Origin: Balamuthia mandrillaris | Lineage: Eukaryota; Discosea; Longamoebia; Balamuthiidae | Assembly: GCA_031835245.1 (NCBI GenBank) | Contig: JAVKOQ010000027.1 | Coordinates: 55,001-119,000 of the forward strand | Direction: 5' to 3' | Length of the DNA stretch: 64,000 nt | Shown here: positions 46,193 through 55,221 of the stretch, piece by piece | How the letters are laid out: each line of letters opens with the position of its first letter | Numbering within the stretch: position 1 is the first letter of the stretch | Translations under genes and position numbers: made by a program | Notes under the pieces: generated by a model | What the model was told of the DNA's origin: nothing | The model's input: the letters and a program-made list of their open reading frames with translations, nothing else | Database searches by the model: none

Positions 46193-46226
<34 letters not shown>

Positions 46227-47636
46227 AAACCGGGTTGTCAACCCAGTTCTCGATAATATTAAAAGAGAAATATTGAGCCTCTTCGGTTAGGCCTAAAACC
46301 AGAGGCAAGGACCAGAAAAGGGTGGTCAACTTTCGAAGCAGATCCGTTTTATAATGCAGCATACACTGTAAGCGAAAAAAATAAGAAAGAGCAATAGAGT
46401 GAGTGAGAGTGAGAGAGAAATAGAAAACTTACGGGTCTTGTGCTATTGTGCAGTAGAATACCAGTGGTAGAATAAAGTTCAACCGTTACCATGAACATCC
46501 CTTTATTAAAATTCCACGAGTGAACCACCTAAAAGCCAAGTACAGAAGAGAGAGCGAGAGAGAGAGAGAGAGAGAGAAGGAGAGAGAGAGCGCGAGAGAG
46601 AGAGAGGTTTACCAGCATCGTTATTTACAGGAGATTCAGGTAACGTGAGCTCTATCCGAAAGTTGTAAAAGTGTCCTTGCGAGATGACATAGGGACTGCT
46701 AAGACTGCTCTCTGAAAATCTGTTGTCTTTTCGAAAATGTACAAGAGCAGCAGGTTGGCTTTGACTGCACAGGAAAGAGTGCAGTGTCAGAAAATACGTT
46801 GCCAAGAACATGAGAACGAGAAGAACAAGAGAAAGGAGAACGAGAAAGAAGAACGCTAACTGCCGAACACAACAAAAAGAGAGAAGAAGAAGAGAGAAGA
46901 GAGAAGAGAGAAGCAGAGAAGCAGAAGAACAAAGAAGAAGAAGAAGAAGAAGAAGAAGAAGAAGAAGAAGAAGAAGAAGAAGAAGAAGAACAAGAACAAG
47001 AAGCAGAACAAGAACAAGAACAAGAACAAGAACAAGAACAAGAAGAAGAAGAAGAAGAAGAAGAAGAAGCAGAGAGAAGGAGAAGCAGAGAGAAGAAGAA
47101 GAAGAAGAACAAGAAGAAGAAGAAGAAGAAGAAGAAGAAGAAGAAGAACAAGAACAAGAACAAGAACAAGAAGAACAGTTTCAGGAAGACAGTAACCTAA
47201 AGTCAAAGTAAAGAGGGCGTTGAACAGAAATAGCAGGCACCATCGTGAAATAGAGGAAAAAGTAGACGAGAACGGCCACAAAAGAGGCTGCCACGATGTA
47301 GGACAGCACAAAGAGAATGGTCCTGAACCACGTTCCCTTGCGGGCATTCACGTAGTTCCACAGCCGACTGAGACGCGAGGTCAACGGAGCAAAGAACCGT
47401 TGCAGAACAGCGGCAAAGTAGCGATAGACACGACCCACCACAGCCCTCACCAAACGCCACACCATCACCAACGGCAGCACGAACAGCCATAAACCTGATT
47501 TGATCTTTGTTTGTTTTTTTTTTAAATTCAAATTCGTTTGAAGACAAAAAAAAAAAAGATCATGAGTGCATTTTGAATGTGAAGAGGACAAACAAGATTT
47601 TTTTTTAAAAAAAAACAAGAGCGTACAAGATGCCAT
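45325..47636 (-). CDS. BSCL2: Seipin (lipid-droplet assembly protein)
   Basis: Six exons: 47636-47197, 46764-46613, 46500-46433, 46365-46231, 46150-46053 and 45958-45325. They total 1527 nt (508 residues). Two transmembrane helices (RTILFVLSYIVAASFVAVLV at about 110-135 and TLFIPFIFFMETVVVVFTWL at about 308-330) flank a lumenal domain. That domain has the family's signature run: YNFRIELTLPESPVNNDAGM, MVTVELYSTTGILL, STRPCMLHYKTDLLRKL, TPFGIARVTL, VYSSTLYIEAQLYGLR and YFCYNWFFTS. Seipin sits at ER-lipid droplet contacts and controls droplet formation. The C-terminal cytosolic tail of about 180 residues is very acidic. The first 57 residues are Lys/Phe-rich and odd; a start at M58 (47465) is an alternative. 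Intron 1 is a long GAA/GAACAA array (plus-strand sense). Confidence 0.92.
46937..47170 (-). repeat. (TTC)n / (TTGTTC)n microsatellite in seipin intron 1
   Basis: On the plus strand: about 55 bp of GAA, then GAACAA hexamers, more GAA, and GAACAA again. The sense strand is pyrimidine-rich. Confidence 0.9.
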
Positions 47637-47932
47637 AATAAAGAGAACAACCCCCTGTGTTCCACGGGAGGAGAGACAAGCTCTGTGCTCAGCGCCCTGT
47701 CCGCCATCCTTTGTGTGTGGGGGGGAGAAGGAGCCTCCCTCGCTGCTACTCTTTTCTTTCCCCTTTACTTTTTTGTTGGTTTTGGAATCCTCTCCGTGGA
47801 ATTTCTAGATAATTCACGCCTTCCATTGGTTCATCTCAAGATCGATTACGTCACATACTCTTTAAAAGGTAAATTTAGTGATTTGTTTTCATCTACAAAT
47901 TTTATTTTAGCCACAAAGAGAAGAGAAGAGCT

Positions 47933-50395
47933 CTAACAAGAAACCACTTGCAGCTGGTGGAAGCCGCAGACGAGCCCGGTCTTGGGATCCTTCACCAAGC
48001 AGCCATCCTCCAAAGGAACCAGCCCTTCGCGCCATCCGGGCATCCTCCTCAGGTCCTCCACCACTCTCTCGCTGCCAAAGTACGGGTGGGCCACGATCGG
48101 ATCGTCCTGGAAGCAGTGGCCCAGGCCGACGCACTCCACGCCGTTGATGACCATCACGTGGTCCTTGGAGAGGAGGAAGCTGTAGACGGCCTCGCAGGGC
48201 ACGGAGGGGGTCACCGGAGCGAGCTCGCAAGGGAACCTCCACTTCCCATCCACACGGATGGGGTGGAAGGGCGTGACCAACAGATCGGAGCTCGGGAGCC
48301 TCACCAGGTCCGTCCGTCCGCCCTCACAAGTGGTCTTGAGGATGCACACCACTTCGGCGACAGATGAGGAAGAAGAAGAAGGAGAGAAGAAAGATGCAGA
48401 GGCCACCTTGTCTCCCTTTTGAAGGAGACGAACGGCCCGTTGGGTGCCGTTGGCCATGCGCACGAGGCAGTCCCCATGGAAGCAAGGGTTGCTTCGGTTG
48501 TGGTAGGTGCTCATCGAGCTAAGCACAGCTGGTCCAAGAGAACGGCCACTGCTTCCCCCAGAGCCATGCTTTCCAGTTCTAGCAGCAGCGCGAGAGGGTT
48601 TGGGAGGAGGCAGCTTGCAAAAGAGGTCATCGATCTGGTCACGCAGCGCTCCGAAGAGGCCACCGCCGTAGAACTGCACGCCAGGATCCTTGAAGTTGTT
48701 GCAGGTCTGCAGCTGGTGAGCCCTTATCAAGCTGTAGAGGTAGTGCACGCCCCAACGGTCATACCAGTCCTTGCGAGAGAAGGCCTCGGTGACCTGTCCG
48801 GAGACGTCCTCCAAAAGGGCTTTCAAACGAGGCTCGGAGCGCTGGAAGTTGTCCAGCTCGAGGCTATCGGCGAGGCCTTTGACCCGAGCGCGCGCAGAGT
48901 CCTCCGCTCCTGCCTTCATGTCGAGCATGGCCTGGCTCAACGCCTCCACCAAGCGAAGACGTGCCCTTTGCACGATGAGCTCCACCTCAGGAGCAACGGA
49001 GGAGGGTGTTGCCTCTGCTCGAACCTCCACAGCGTCGCCATCTTCCGCGCCATCTGCAACGGGAACGTACTTCAATGTCGCCGAGAGGAATGCCTCCTCT
49101 CCACCGGCAGGAACATCCTTCATGCGAAGCACCAAGTCCTTGCTCTGCCCGTACTGCAACGAACAAAGGTTGACAGTGACGCCCCAGGAGGCAGCCCTGC
49201 AGAGATGGCTTCCCATGATGCCTTGCTCGCCATCCACGAAGCCTACCTGCCCACCCAAGGGCTCCAACGCCAGACGAGCGCCAGTGGCCATGGTGGCTAG
49301 TAGGTTGCTCACCGCATGCACAAAGACTGTGCCCACGAAGCTGCTGTCAGGGATGAAGCTGTAGGAGCCATCGCCCTCGATGGCCAGGTCCCTCAGCAGC
49401 TGGCTGTTAATGCCGTAGCCAAAGCCAAAGGTGTGGAGGGAGCAGCTGTTGCGGAGCAAGTCCGCTCCGTGTTGGTCCATGTATCGCTTCATCATGGCCA
49501 GCTCTCCCCTCGGGGGGCTGATGTTGGGCAGACCATCTGTCAACAGCAACACCGCCTGCAAACGGCGATGGCTGCTTGCTTCTTGCTGTGGTGGGGTTGC
49601 GTGCTTGCGCAGCATGTCCATGCCCATTTGGAGGCCGTCCCAAAGGTTGGTCGTGTCCTCGGGGGTCAAGGCTTCAAGCTTATTGATAACCTGCTGCTTG
49701 GCACCCTCCGTCATGGCCGTCAGGCCAGAGATCGTCCTGGCCTCAGTGCTGTAGACCACCAGCCCCAAGCGGTCGTTCGGTTGGAGAGCGCTGACGATGG
49801 TCTTGACGGCGTGCTTCACCACGTCCAATAGGGAGAGGCCGTGACGCTCCACCCCGCCGTCGGCCTTCTTCATGGTGGCCTCGGTGCCCATCGAGCCAGA
49901 GACGTCGACCACGCAGCAAATGTCGATAGGAGCGCGTGAAGTAGAGGAGGAGGAGGAAGAGGAAGTAGAAGAGTCTTGAGGTTGAATGGAGACGAGTACT
50001 TCAGTAATATCTTGTTGTGAAGGGTCTTTGCGAGAGGAAATGGTCATAGTTACAGGTCCTGTTGCTGTAGTAGTAGTGGTAGAAGAAGAAGCAGCAGCAG
50101 CAGAAGAAGAAGAAGCAGAAGAAGCAGAAGAAGTTTTGCTTTCTGGAAGAGGCTCAAGCCTGACGTTTAATTCAACACAACGCTGTTGGATGGCGTCACG
50201 TAGGGCGCGGTTGGGCACGAGGTCCTTCGAGGAGAGAGGAGCCCGCGTGATGGGCGAGGTGGAGTTCTTACGCAGCCAGGCCTCTATGGCCGTGCGTTCG
50301 TAGCTGTTGCCCTCCGGGTCCACCACCGGGTCTCTCATGACCTCCTGCGTCAAGGGACAAATGTAACTCTCTGGGAATGAGGTGTCGTTTTCCAT
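47933..50395 (-). CDS. U-box / von Willebrand A / Hint-domain protein
   Basis: Single exon, 820 residues, ATG at 50395. A U-box lies at 6-78 (ESYICPLTQEVMRDPVVDPE, YERTAIEAWL, TSPITRAPLSSKDLVPNRAL). A Ser/Ala/Thr linker follows. A VWA domain lies at about 158-350 with an intact MIDAS start DVSGSMG, then LLLTDGLPN and LHTFGFGYG. An all-beta/helical region follows the VWA. From Cys638 there is a Hint (hedgehog/intein-type) module: CFHGDCLVRMANGTQ, LLQKGDKV, LLVTPFHPIRVDGKW with the TxxH motif, then DHVMVINGVECVGLGHC. Hint modules catalyse N-S acyl shift and self-processing; the nucleophile Cys and TxxH His are present. The U-box predicts E3 ligase activity and the VWA metal-dependent binding. 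Whether the Hint part cleaves the C-terminus is untested. Confidence 0.9.
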   Translation of the reverse strand: MENDTSFPESYICPLTQEVMRDPVVDPEGNSYERTAIEAWLRKNSTSPITRAPLSSKDLVPNRALRDAIQQRCVELNVRLEPLPESKTSSASSASSSSAAAASSSTTTTTATGPVTMTISSRKDPSQQDITEVLVSIQPQDSSTSSSSSSSTSRAPIDICCVVDVSGSMGTEATMKKADGGVERHGLSLLDVVKHAVKTIVSALQPNDRLGLVVYSTEARTISGLTAMTEGAKQQVINKLEALTPEDTTNLWDGLQMGMDMLRKHATPPQQEASSHRRLQAVLLLTDGLPNISPPRGELAMMKRYMDQHGADLLRNSCSLHTFGFGYGINSQLLRDLAIEGDGSYSFIPDSSFVGTVFVHAVSNLLATMATGARLALEPLGGQVGFVDGEQGIMGSHLCRAASWGVTVNLCSLQYGQSKDLVLRMKDVPAGGEEAFLSATLKYVPVADGAEDGDAVEVRAEATPSSVAPEVELIVQRARLRLVEALSQAMLDMKAGAEDSARARVKGLADSLELDNFQRSEPRLKALLEDVSGQVTEAFSRKDWYDRWGVHYLYSLIRAHQLQTCNNFKDPGVQFYGGGLFGALRDQIDDLFCKLPPPKPSRAAARTGKHGSGGSSGRSLGPAVLSSMSTYHNRSNPCFHGDCLVRMANGTQRAVRLLQKGDKVASASFFSPSSSSSSVAEVVCILKTTCEGGRTDLVRLPSSDLLVTPFHPIRVDGKWRFPCELAPVTPSVPCEAVYSFLLSKDHVMVINGVECVGLGHCFQDDPIVAHPYFGSERVVEDLRRMPGWREGLVPLEDGCLVKDPKTGLVCGFHQLQVVSC

Positions 50396-50958
50396 TGTGG
50401 GGTTTGTTTGTTTGTTTAGTTAGACAGTGCACTTGTCAGAAGAAGTAGAACTTGCAAGAAGAACTTAAAGAAGAAGAGAGGAAAGAAGAAGGGAAGAGGA
50501 AAGGCTCCTTCCGTTTGATGTTCGCTGAAGCGATAAGAGGGGTTTCATGGAAGAAGGGATTTGAGCAGAGAAATAACAGAAATAGAGCACAAATGGAGCA
50601 AAAATAGAGTTGAATTGGACCACATGAAATAAATTGAGCACAAATTCTGGTCCAAAGGTGCAGAAGAAGGTCTCCTCTGCAAAAAGAAGAAGAGAAACGA
50701 TGAAGAAGAGAGAGGAAGGAGAGAGAGCGAGAGCTGGACGCTTTGGCGAAGGGAGGGAGTGCCTGGCTCTTTTTACAAGGCGGACTTGACCATGCCGCTC
50801 TTTTTGCCTGCATACAAAAGAGAGAGAGAAAAAAAAGGAATAAGAATGTATGAGCTTCAAAAAAAAAGAAAAAGAAAGAATATGAAAAGAAACGAAAACG
50901 AAAAGAGAAGAAAGAAGAAGCTCTTTTCTTCGCTTTAAAGATTGTTGTTTTTTTAAGT
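50396..50958. other. Intergenic
   Basis: 563 bp between the 6PGD stop and the VWA-gene ATG, both minus strand. It is A/G-rich on the plus strand. No RNA or coding feature recognised. Confidence 0.4.
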
Positions 50959-52455
50959 TTAAACGTTATAAGCAGAGGAGCTGGTGCTGCCACCTTTGCC
51001 AGTCCAGTTGGTATGGAAGAACTGCCCTCTGGGCTTGTCCACCCTCTCGTAGGTGTGCGCCCCAAAGTAGTCGCGCTGCGCCTGCAAGAGGTTGGCCGGC
51101 AGCCTCTCCGAGCGATAGCCATCGTAGTAGGTCAGGGCAGTGGTGAGCGCAGGGGCGGGAATGCCCTGCAGCAGGGCCATCGAGGCCACCTGCCTCCACC
51201 CGCTCTGGGCCTTTTGCAGCTTGTCGGCAAAGAAGGGGTCCAGCATGAGGTTGGCTAGCTCGGGGTTCTTATCAAAGGCCTCCTTGATGTTGGCCAGGAA
51301 CTTGGAGCGGATGATGCAGCCGCCGCGCCACATGAGGGCGATGGCGCCGTAGTTGAGGTGCCAGCCGTAATCTGCCGCGGCAGCTCGCAGGAGAGTGAAG
51401 CCCTGTGCGTAGGAGATGATCTTGGCGGCGTAGACGGCGTCGCGGATGTGATTGATAAACTCGTTCTTGTCGGAGATGGAGGCAGAGGAGGAAGAGGAAG
51501 AAGGAGGAGGGAGGATGCGGCTGGCGGCCACGCGCTCCTCCTTCAGCGCGCTGAGGCAGCGAGCAAAGACGGCCTCGCCGATGAGAGTGACGGGCACACC
51601 AAAGTCCAAGGCCACCTGGGCCGTCCACTTGCCAGTGCCTTTCTGTCCCGCCGTGTCCAAGATCTTGTCCACCACGTAGCCTTCCTCTCCATCCTCTTCC
51701 TTGTCAAACTTCTTTCTCATAATGTCTCGCGTGATCTCCACCAGGTAGCTGTCCAGTTCTCCCTTGTTCCACTCGTCAAAGATCTGGCCCACCTCCTCGT
51801 TGCTCAGCCCCAACACGTTCTTGAGCAGGTCGTAGGCCTCGCAGAGGAGCTGCATGTCACCGTACTCGATGCCGTTGTGGACCATCTTCACAAAGTGGCC
51901 GGCGCCTTCCTCTCCCACCCACTCGCAGCAAGGGCTGCCGTCCTCCACCTTGGCGGCAATGCTCTGGAGAATGGGGCGGACGGCGGGCCAGGCGGCGGGG
52001 GAGCCGCCTGGCATGATGGAGGGTCCGTGCAACGCGCCCTCCTCCCCTCCCGACACGCCAGTGCCGATGAAGAGCAGACCCTTCTCCTCAAGGCTCCTGG
52101 TGCGGCGGTTGCTGTCGGGGAAGTGGGAGTTGCCGCCGTCGATGATGATGTCGCCCTGCTCCAGGTGGGGCACCAGCTGGTCGATGAACTTGTCGACCAC
52201 GTCGCCGGCCTTGACCATGAGCATGACCTTGCGGGGGCGGGAGAGGGTTTGGACCAGCTCCTCTATGGAGTGACAGCCGAGGATGTTCTTGCCCTTGGCG
52301 CGGCCGTTCACAAAGTCGTCCACCTTGGAGACGGTGCGGTTGTAGCAGGCCACGGTGAAGCCATGGCTCTCCATGTTGAGGATGAGGTTCTCGCCCATCA
52401 CCGCAAGACCGATGAGGCCTATGTCTGCTTTCCCTTGGTTGGTGGTGTCGCTCAT
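50959..52455 (-). CDS. PGD: 6-phosphogluconate dehydrogenase, decarboxylating
   Basis: Single exon, 498 residues. It oxidises 6-phosphogluconate to ribulose 5-phosphate with CO2 release and NADPH formation in the pentose phosphate pathway. The N-terminal Rossmann start is IGLIGLAVMGENLILN, with NRTVSKVDDF for NADP. Substrate and catalytic motifs are GGNSHFPDSNRR, GTGVSGGEEGALHGPSIMPG, HNGIEYGDMQLL, LDTAGQKGTGKWT and, at the end, QRDYFGAHTYER. All are intact. A Ser-rich insert of about 10 residues ([11 protein letters not shown]) follows AASRIL and is absent from most orthologues. G/C content and codon use appear higher than in neighbours, as expected for a highly expressed enzyme. The cytosol is likely, as no targeting peptide is visible. 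Confidence 0.98.
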   Translation of the reverse strand: MSDTTNQGKADIGLIGLAVMGENLILNMESHGFTVACYNRTVSKVDDFVNGRAKGKNILGCHSIEELVQTLSRPRKVMLMVKAGDVVDKFIDQLVPHLEQGDIIIDGGNSHFPDSNRRTRSLEEKGLLFIGTGVSGGEEGALHGPSIMPGGSPAAWPAVRPILQSIAAKVEDGSPCCEWVGEEGAGHFVKMVHNGIEYGDMQLLCEAYDLLKNVLGLSNEEVGQIFDEWNKGELDSYLVEITRDIMRKKFDKEEDGEEGYVVDKILDTAGQKGTGKWTAQVALDFGVPVTLIGEAVFARCLSALKEERVAASRILPPPSSSSSSASISDKNEFINHIRDAVYAAKIISYAQGFTLLRAAAADYGWHLNYGAIALMWRGGCIIRSKFLANIKEAFDKNPELANLMLDPFFADKLQKAQSGWRQVASMALLQGIPAPALTTALTYYDGYRSERLPANLLQAQRDYFGAHTYERVDKPRGQFFHTNWTGKGGSTSSSAYNV

Positions 52456-52919
52456 CTTTTTGCTGCTCTCTCGCGCTGAGATTGTTTTTGATTTTGATTG
52501 TTGTGTGGGTGAGGTTGGGGTTGGTGAGTGAGAATTTGATTTTTTGAAATGAGAGAGAGTGAGTGAGAGAGAGGGAGGGAAGGAAGGAAGGAAGGGGAGA
52601 GAATCAAAGAAGAGGAGGGCAGTGCAGGTTACCCGTTTGCCTCGTACTGCTTTACTACAAAAAAAAAAAGTGTAGTGGCGGGAGGCAAATTTTTTTCGTC
52701 GACACGTGAAACAACGTAATGAAATTCGAATTTTCGGAATGGAACATACGAAATTTCAATGGGTCGTGGGTTCGATTCCGGGCGTTTGCAACTGTTTTTT
52801 TGTTATCAAAATAAAATTCATGGAGAGGAGTTCCATAAGGGTAGGCGAGAAGCGCGGAGCTCTCGCGTTGCTTCCTCTGGTTTGTTTTTGTTTTTTTCTT
52901 TTCGTCTTTGCCGGCTTTG
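52456..52919. other. Intergenic with tRNA-like 3' fragment
   Basis: Upstream of 6PGD, with (GAGT)n and GAAGGAAGG runs at about 52547-52595. At about 52765-52803, GTGGGTTCGATTCCGGG has a perfect pol III B-box (T-arm-like) followed by GCGTTTGCAACTGTTTTTTT. It resembles the fragment at 33930-33975 on the minus strand. No full cloverleaf can be drawn. Confidence 0.45.
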
Positions 52920-53057
52920 GGTAGTTGAGACATTGTTTGTTCAGGTCAGATAAAGGGAACCTCTCCAGACGAACTCTACGAAGAGACTGCGTTGGGTTGG
53001 TTCAGCTCAGGAACCCGAACTTCATCCACATTTTTCCTCCCACTCATGCTTGATCAC
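52920..53057 (+). pseudogene. Duplicated fragment of the hybrid histidine kinase gene
   Basis: About 130 bp closely match 60118-60240 inside the histidine kinase. Shared runs include GAACTCTACGAAGAGA and GTTGGGTTGGTT, with further similarity through CTTCATC and CTTTTTCC or TTTTTCC. Small indels break the reading frame. It is the same strand as the parent, about 7 kb upstream, and abuts Copia-derived sequence. Confidence 0.8.
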
Positions 53058-53094
53058 CCGCAAACAACATCGTCCACTGCACCTTACCTCTCGA

Positions 53095-53327
53095 GGGACC
53101 CAGCGAAACATCAAAAGCACACACCCTCTGGACTCATCGAAGATAGGATCCCAAGAAGGAGAACGCCAACTTGGTCACATACGCATTGATCGCAGCGATC
53201 ATCGGCCAGCCGAAAGCATAAGAAGAAGCAATCAACGGACCAGATCGAAACTCGTGGTTAAAAGCGATGTCTCGCTCTTTGGCTTATATAGCGTGTGCAC
53301 TTTTGATGTTTCGCTGGGTCCGAGGTA
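53095..53327. repeat. Inverted repeat in transposon debris
   Basis: GACCCAGCGAAACATCAAAA at about 53097 recurs as its reverse complement TTTTGATGTTTCGCTGGGTC at about 53303, with flanking similarity and about 180 bp between the arms. The right arm lies at the end of the Copia integrase remnant; the left arm is an inverted copy of it. Confidence 0.8.
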
Positions 53328-54260
53328 GATGAGCTCCTTTGCTTTGGCGCCCAGCTTCTTTCGGTCGTCGCCGGGTATGAGGCGTCCATGCTTTGCTTCC
53401 AAAGATTTGGAGGTGTCCGAGGGATAGTTTCTTGCCGGTCCAGGCTTCTTCTGGTGTCATCCCGTTGACTGCGCTGGTGCCGGTATGGTTTGTGATGTAG
53501 TTCGCCACGCTAATGGCCGGTCTCCAATTCTTCTCGTCTCCACCGTCCGGCGTACTGGAGCATGTATCGTGATTTCTCCATAAGCATCCTGTTCTTCCTT
53601 CCGGCGACTACGTTCTGCTCCGGTGTGTGGGGTACTGACGTCTGGTGTAGTATGCCTTGCTTATGCAGATGCTTTTGAAGCTGTTACTGAGGTACTCGCC
53701 GCCGTTGTCGCTTCGTAGCGCCTTGATCTTTTTGCTGCTTTGGTTGGCGGATAAGGCTTCGAACTCTTGGAATCGTTCCAGTGCAACGTCCTTCGTGGCT
53801 AGGCCGCAGACCCAGGTCGTCTGGTCAGGTCATCTGTGAAGAAGATGAAATATTTTTTAAATCCTTCTCTATCGCTCGGGTGGCCGGTTCCGTACTAATG
53901 GGGTGTGGGATTGCCGTTGAAGCAGGTGGTCCACGGTGCGAGGGTTGCGTTGCTGGGTATGTCGACCCCGTTCGTGATCTTTGGTAGTTCCTTCAGCTTC
54001 TCGATGCTGATGTGGCCCAAGCGCTAATGCCATTCATCCACACGTCTTCATTTGGCATTTCAGTCTCGGAATCCGTGTGCATCGAACGGTCTAATCTTTG
54101 ACTTGCCTTTCATGCAAAGTGGTAGAAGGAGGAGATTGTGAGCGTGGGTGGCGGTTTTGGTGTTGCTGTCAAGGTAAATATAAAGGTAATACTGGCATAA
54201 CAGGTTGTTGCTCTGGTCCTTGTGGGGGGATGAGATGAGTGGGCACTCGATCGAACAACC
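53290..54260 (-). mobile_element. Ty1/Copia retrotransposon remnant (GAG-pre-integrase and integrase)
   Basis: The minus strand, read across several frames with stops, gives LGHISIEKLKELPKITNGVD (GAG-pre-integrase, about 54020-53940). Next come FIFFTDDLT, ALRSDNGGEYLS (catalytic Asp region, about 53715-53690) and HTPEQNVVAGRKNRMLMEKS (about 53625-53565). Last is NHTGTSAVNGMTPEEAWTGK (about 53500-53430). This is the order of a Copia polyprotein. Frameshifts and stop codons show it is dead. No long terminal repeats or reverse transcriptase segment were recognised in the window. Confidence 0.85.
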
Positions 54261-54966
54261 TCAAAACAAAGCGCTAGTAGCACTGACGTAGAGTTGTTTC
54301 CCGAGAGCAAACCCAAAACTCCGTTCTTTGACGGCAGTGCCAAGCGAGAATCTTCTTTGGTCGGGTTTCTCTTCTCATGAAGATTTCCGCTGCGCTTTTT
54401 TTTTTTTTTTTGCGGTATTTGTTGACTATTTGCTCCGGGTGTTGCACGTACGTTGTGTCAGGAGGGTTTGTGACGAGCGCCCACCGGCAAAATGAGTTAC
54501 ACCAATTATGGAATGAAGAGAAACCGTCACTTTTGTCCTTTTATAAGCTATTTCCGGAAAGCTGCGTTTACCAAATGAGTACCGTTTCCAGGTTACCGTA
54601 TCCACGATCCCCAAATAAGGTATACAACCGATAAATTTGATGAAATTTGCCCCAGTTTCTTGTTCTCTCCCGTAAATGCTGTGCCCTTTTCGCAATAAAA
54701 CCCCAAAAAGTCTTACAGACAGCACAGCTGTGCAGGTCTACACCCTTGCCAGGCATTCCCCTGCTATCGCCTCTTTGAATAGGGCCTGTTGTTCTTGGCC
54801 TCCCCGATTTCTTTTTTTCAAAGTCTCCTCCCGTTGGCCTCTTAAGTCTGTAAGTTTCTTGTTTTTTCCCCCTCCCGTTAAGTTGGGTCCAGACTTTAAA
54901 CTTTTCGTGTGAAGGGCAGGCAGAGAGAGAAAGAGAGAAAATAGATTTAAAGAAAAGTCTCCCAAC
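54261..54966. other. Probable retroelement-derived and upstream sequence of histidine kinase
   Basis: Continues the low-coding debris. A T-run lies at about 54396-54411. Minus-strand open frames (54426-54725, 54568-55035) are not clearly homologous to anything I recognise. The histidine kinase promoter must lie here, so its regulatory region is next to, or made of, transposon sequence. Confidence 0.35.
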
Positions 54967-55176
54967 ATGGAACACCTTGCACAGCGTGGTCTGCCCGATG
55001 GTCGGCGACCTAGAGCCAGACCCCATGGGGGTCATCTATCCCCGAGAAAATCGGTTGGCTCGAGCTCCTTGAGAGTATCTCCGTTGGGGTAGATATTTTT
55101 TTCTTTTTTTGTTTTCCCATCCCTCTCCTCATCCTTCTCTTCCCCCTCTTCTGATGGAACCAAAATCTATTCTCAC

Positions 55177-55221
<45 letters not shown>

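Noticed and set aside
46810-47211. Arg/Glu-rich plus-strand frame
   Set aside because: It is the GAA microsatellite of seipin intron 1 read in translation.
48419-49831. Long plus-strand frames opposite the U-box/VWA/Hint gene
   Set aside because: Shadow frames of a G/C-rich coding strand; the minus-strand protein has clear domains throughout.
51358-52479. 373-codon plus-strand frame opposite 6PGD
   Set aside because: Antisense of a highly conserved enzyme with strong codon bias; no recognisable family.
52655-52933. 92-codon minus-strand frame near the tRNA-like fragment
   Set aside because: No family resemblance; overlaps the T-arm-like repeat.
54967-55080. Possible structured RNA near the histidine kinase start
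   Set aside because: The stretch has GGGGGTCAT/CCCCG-like pairing but matches no RNA I know, and it reads as an in-phase first exon.
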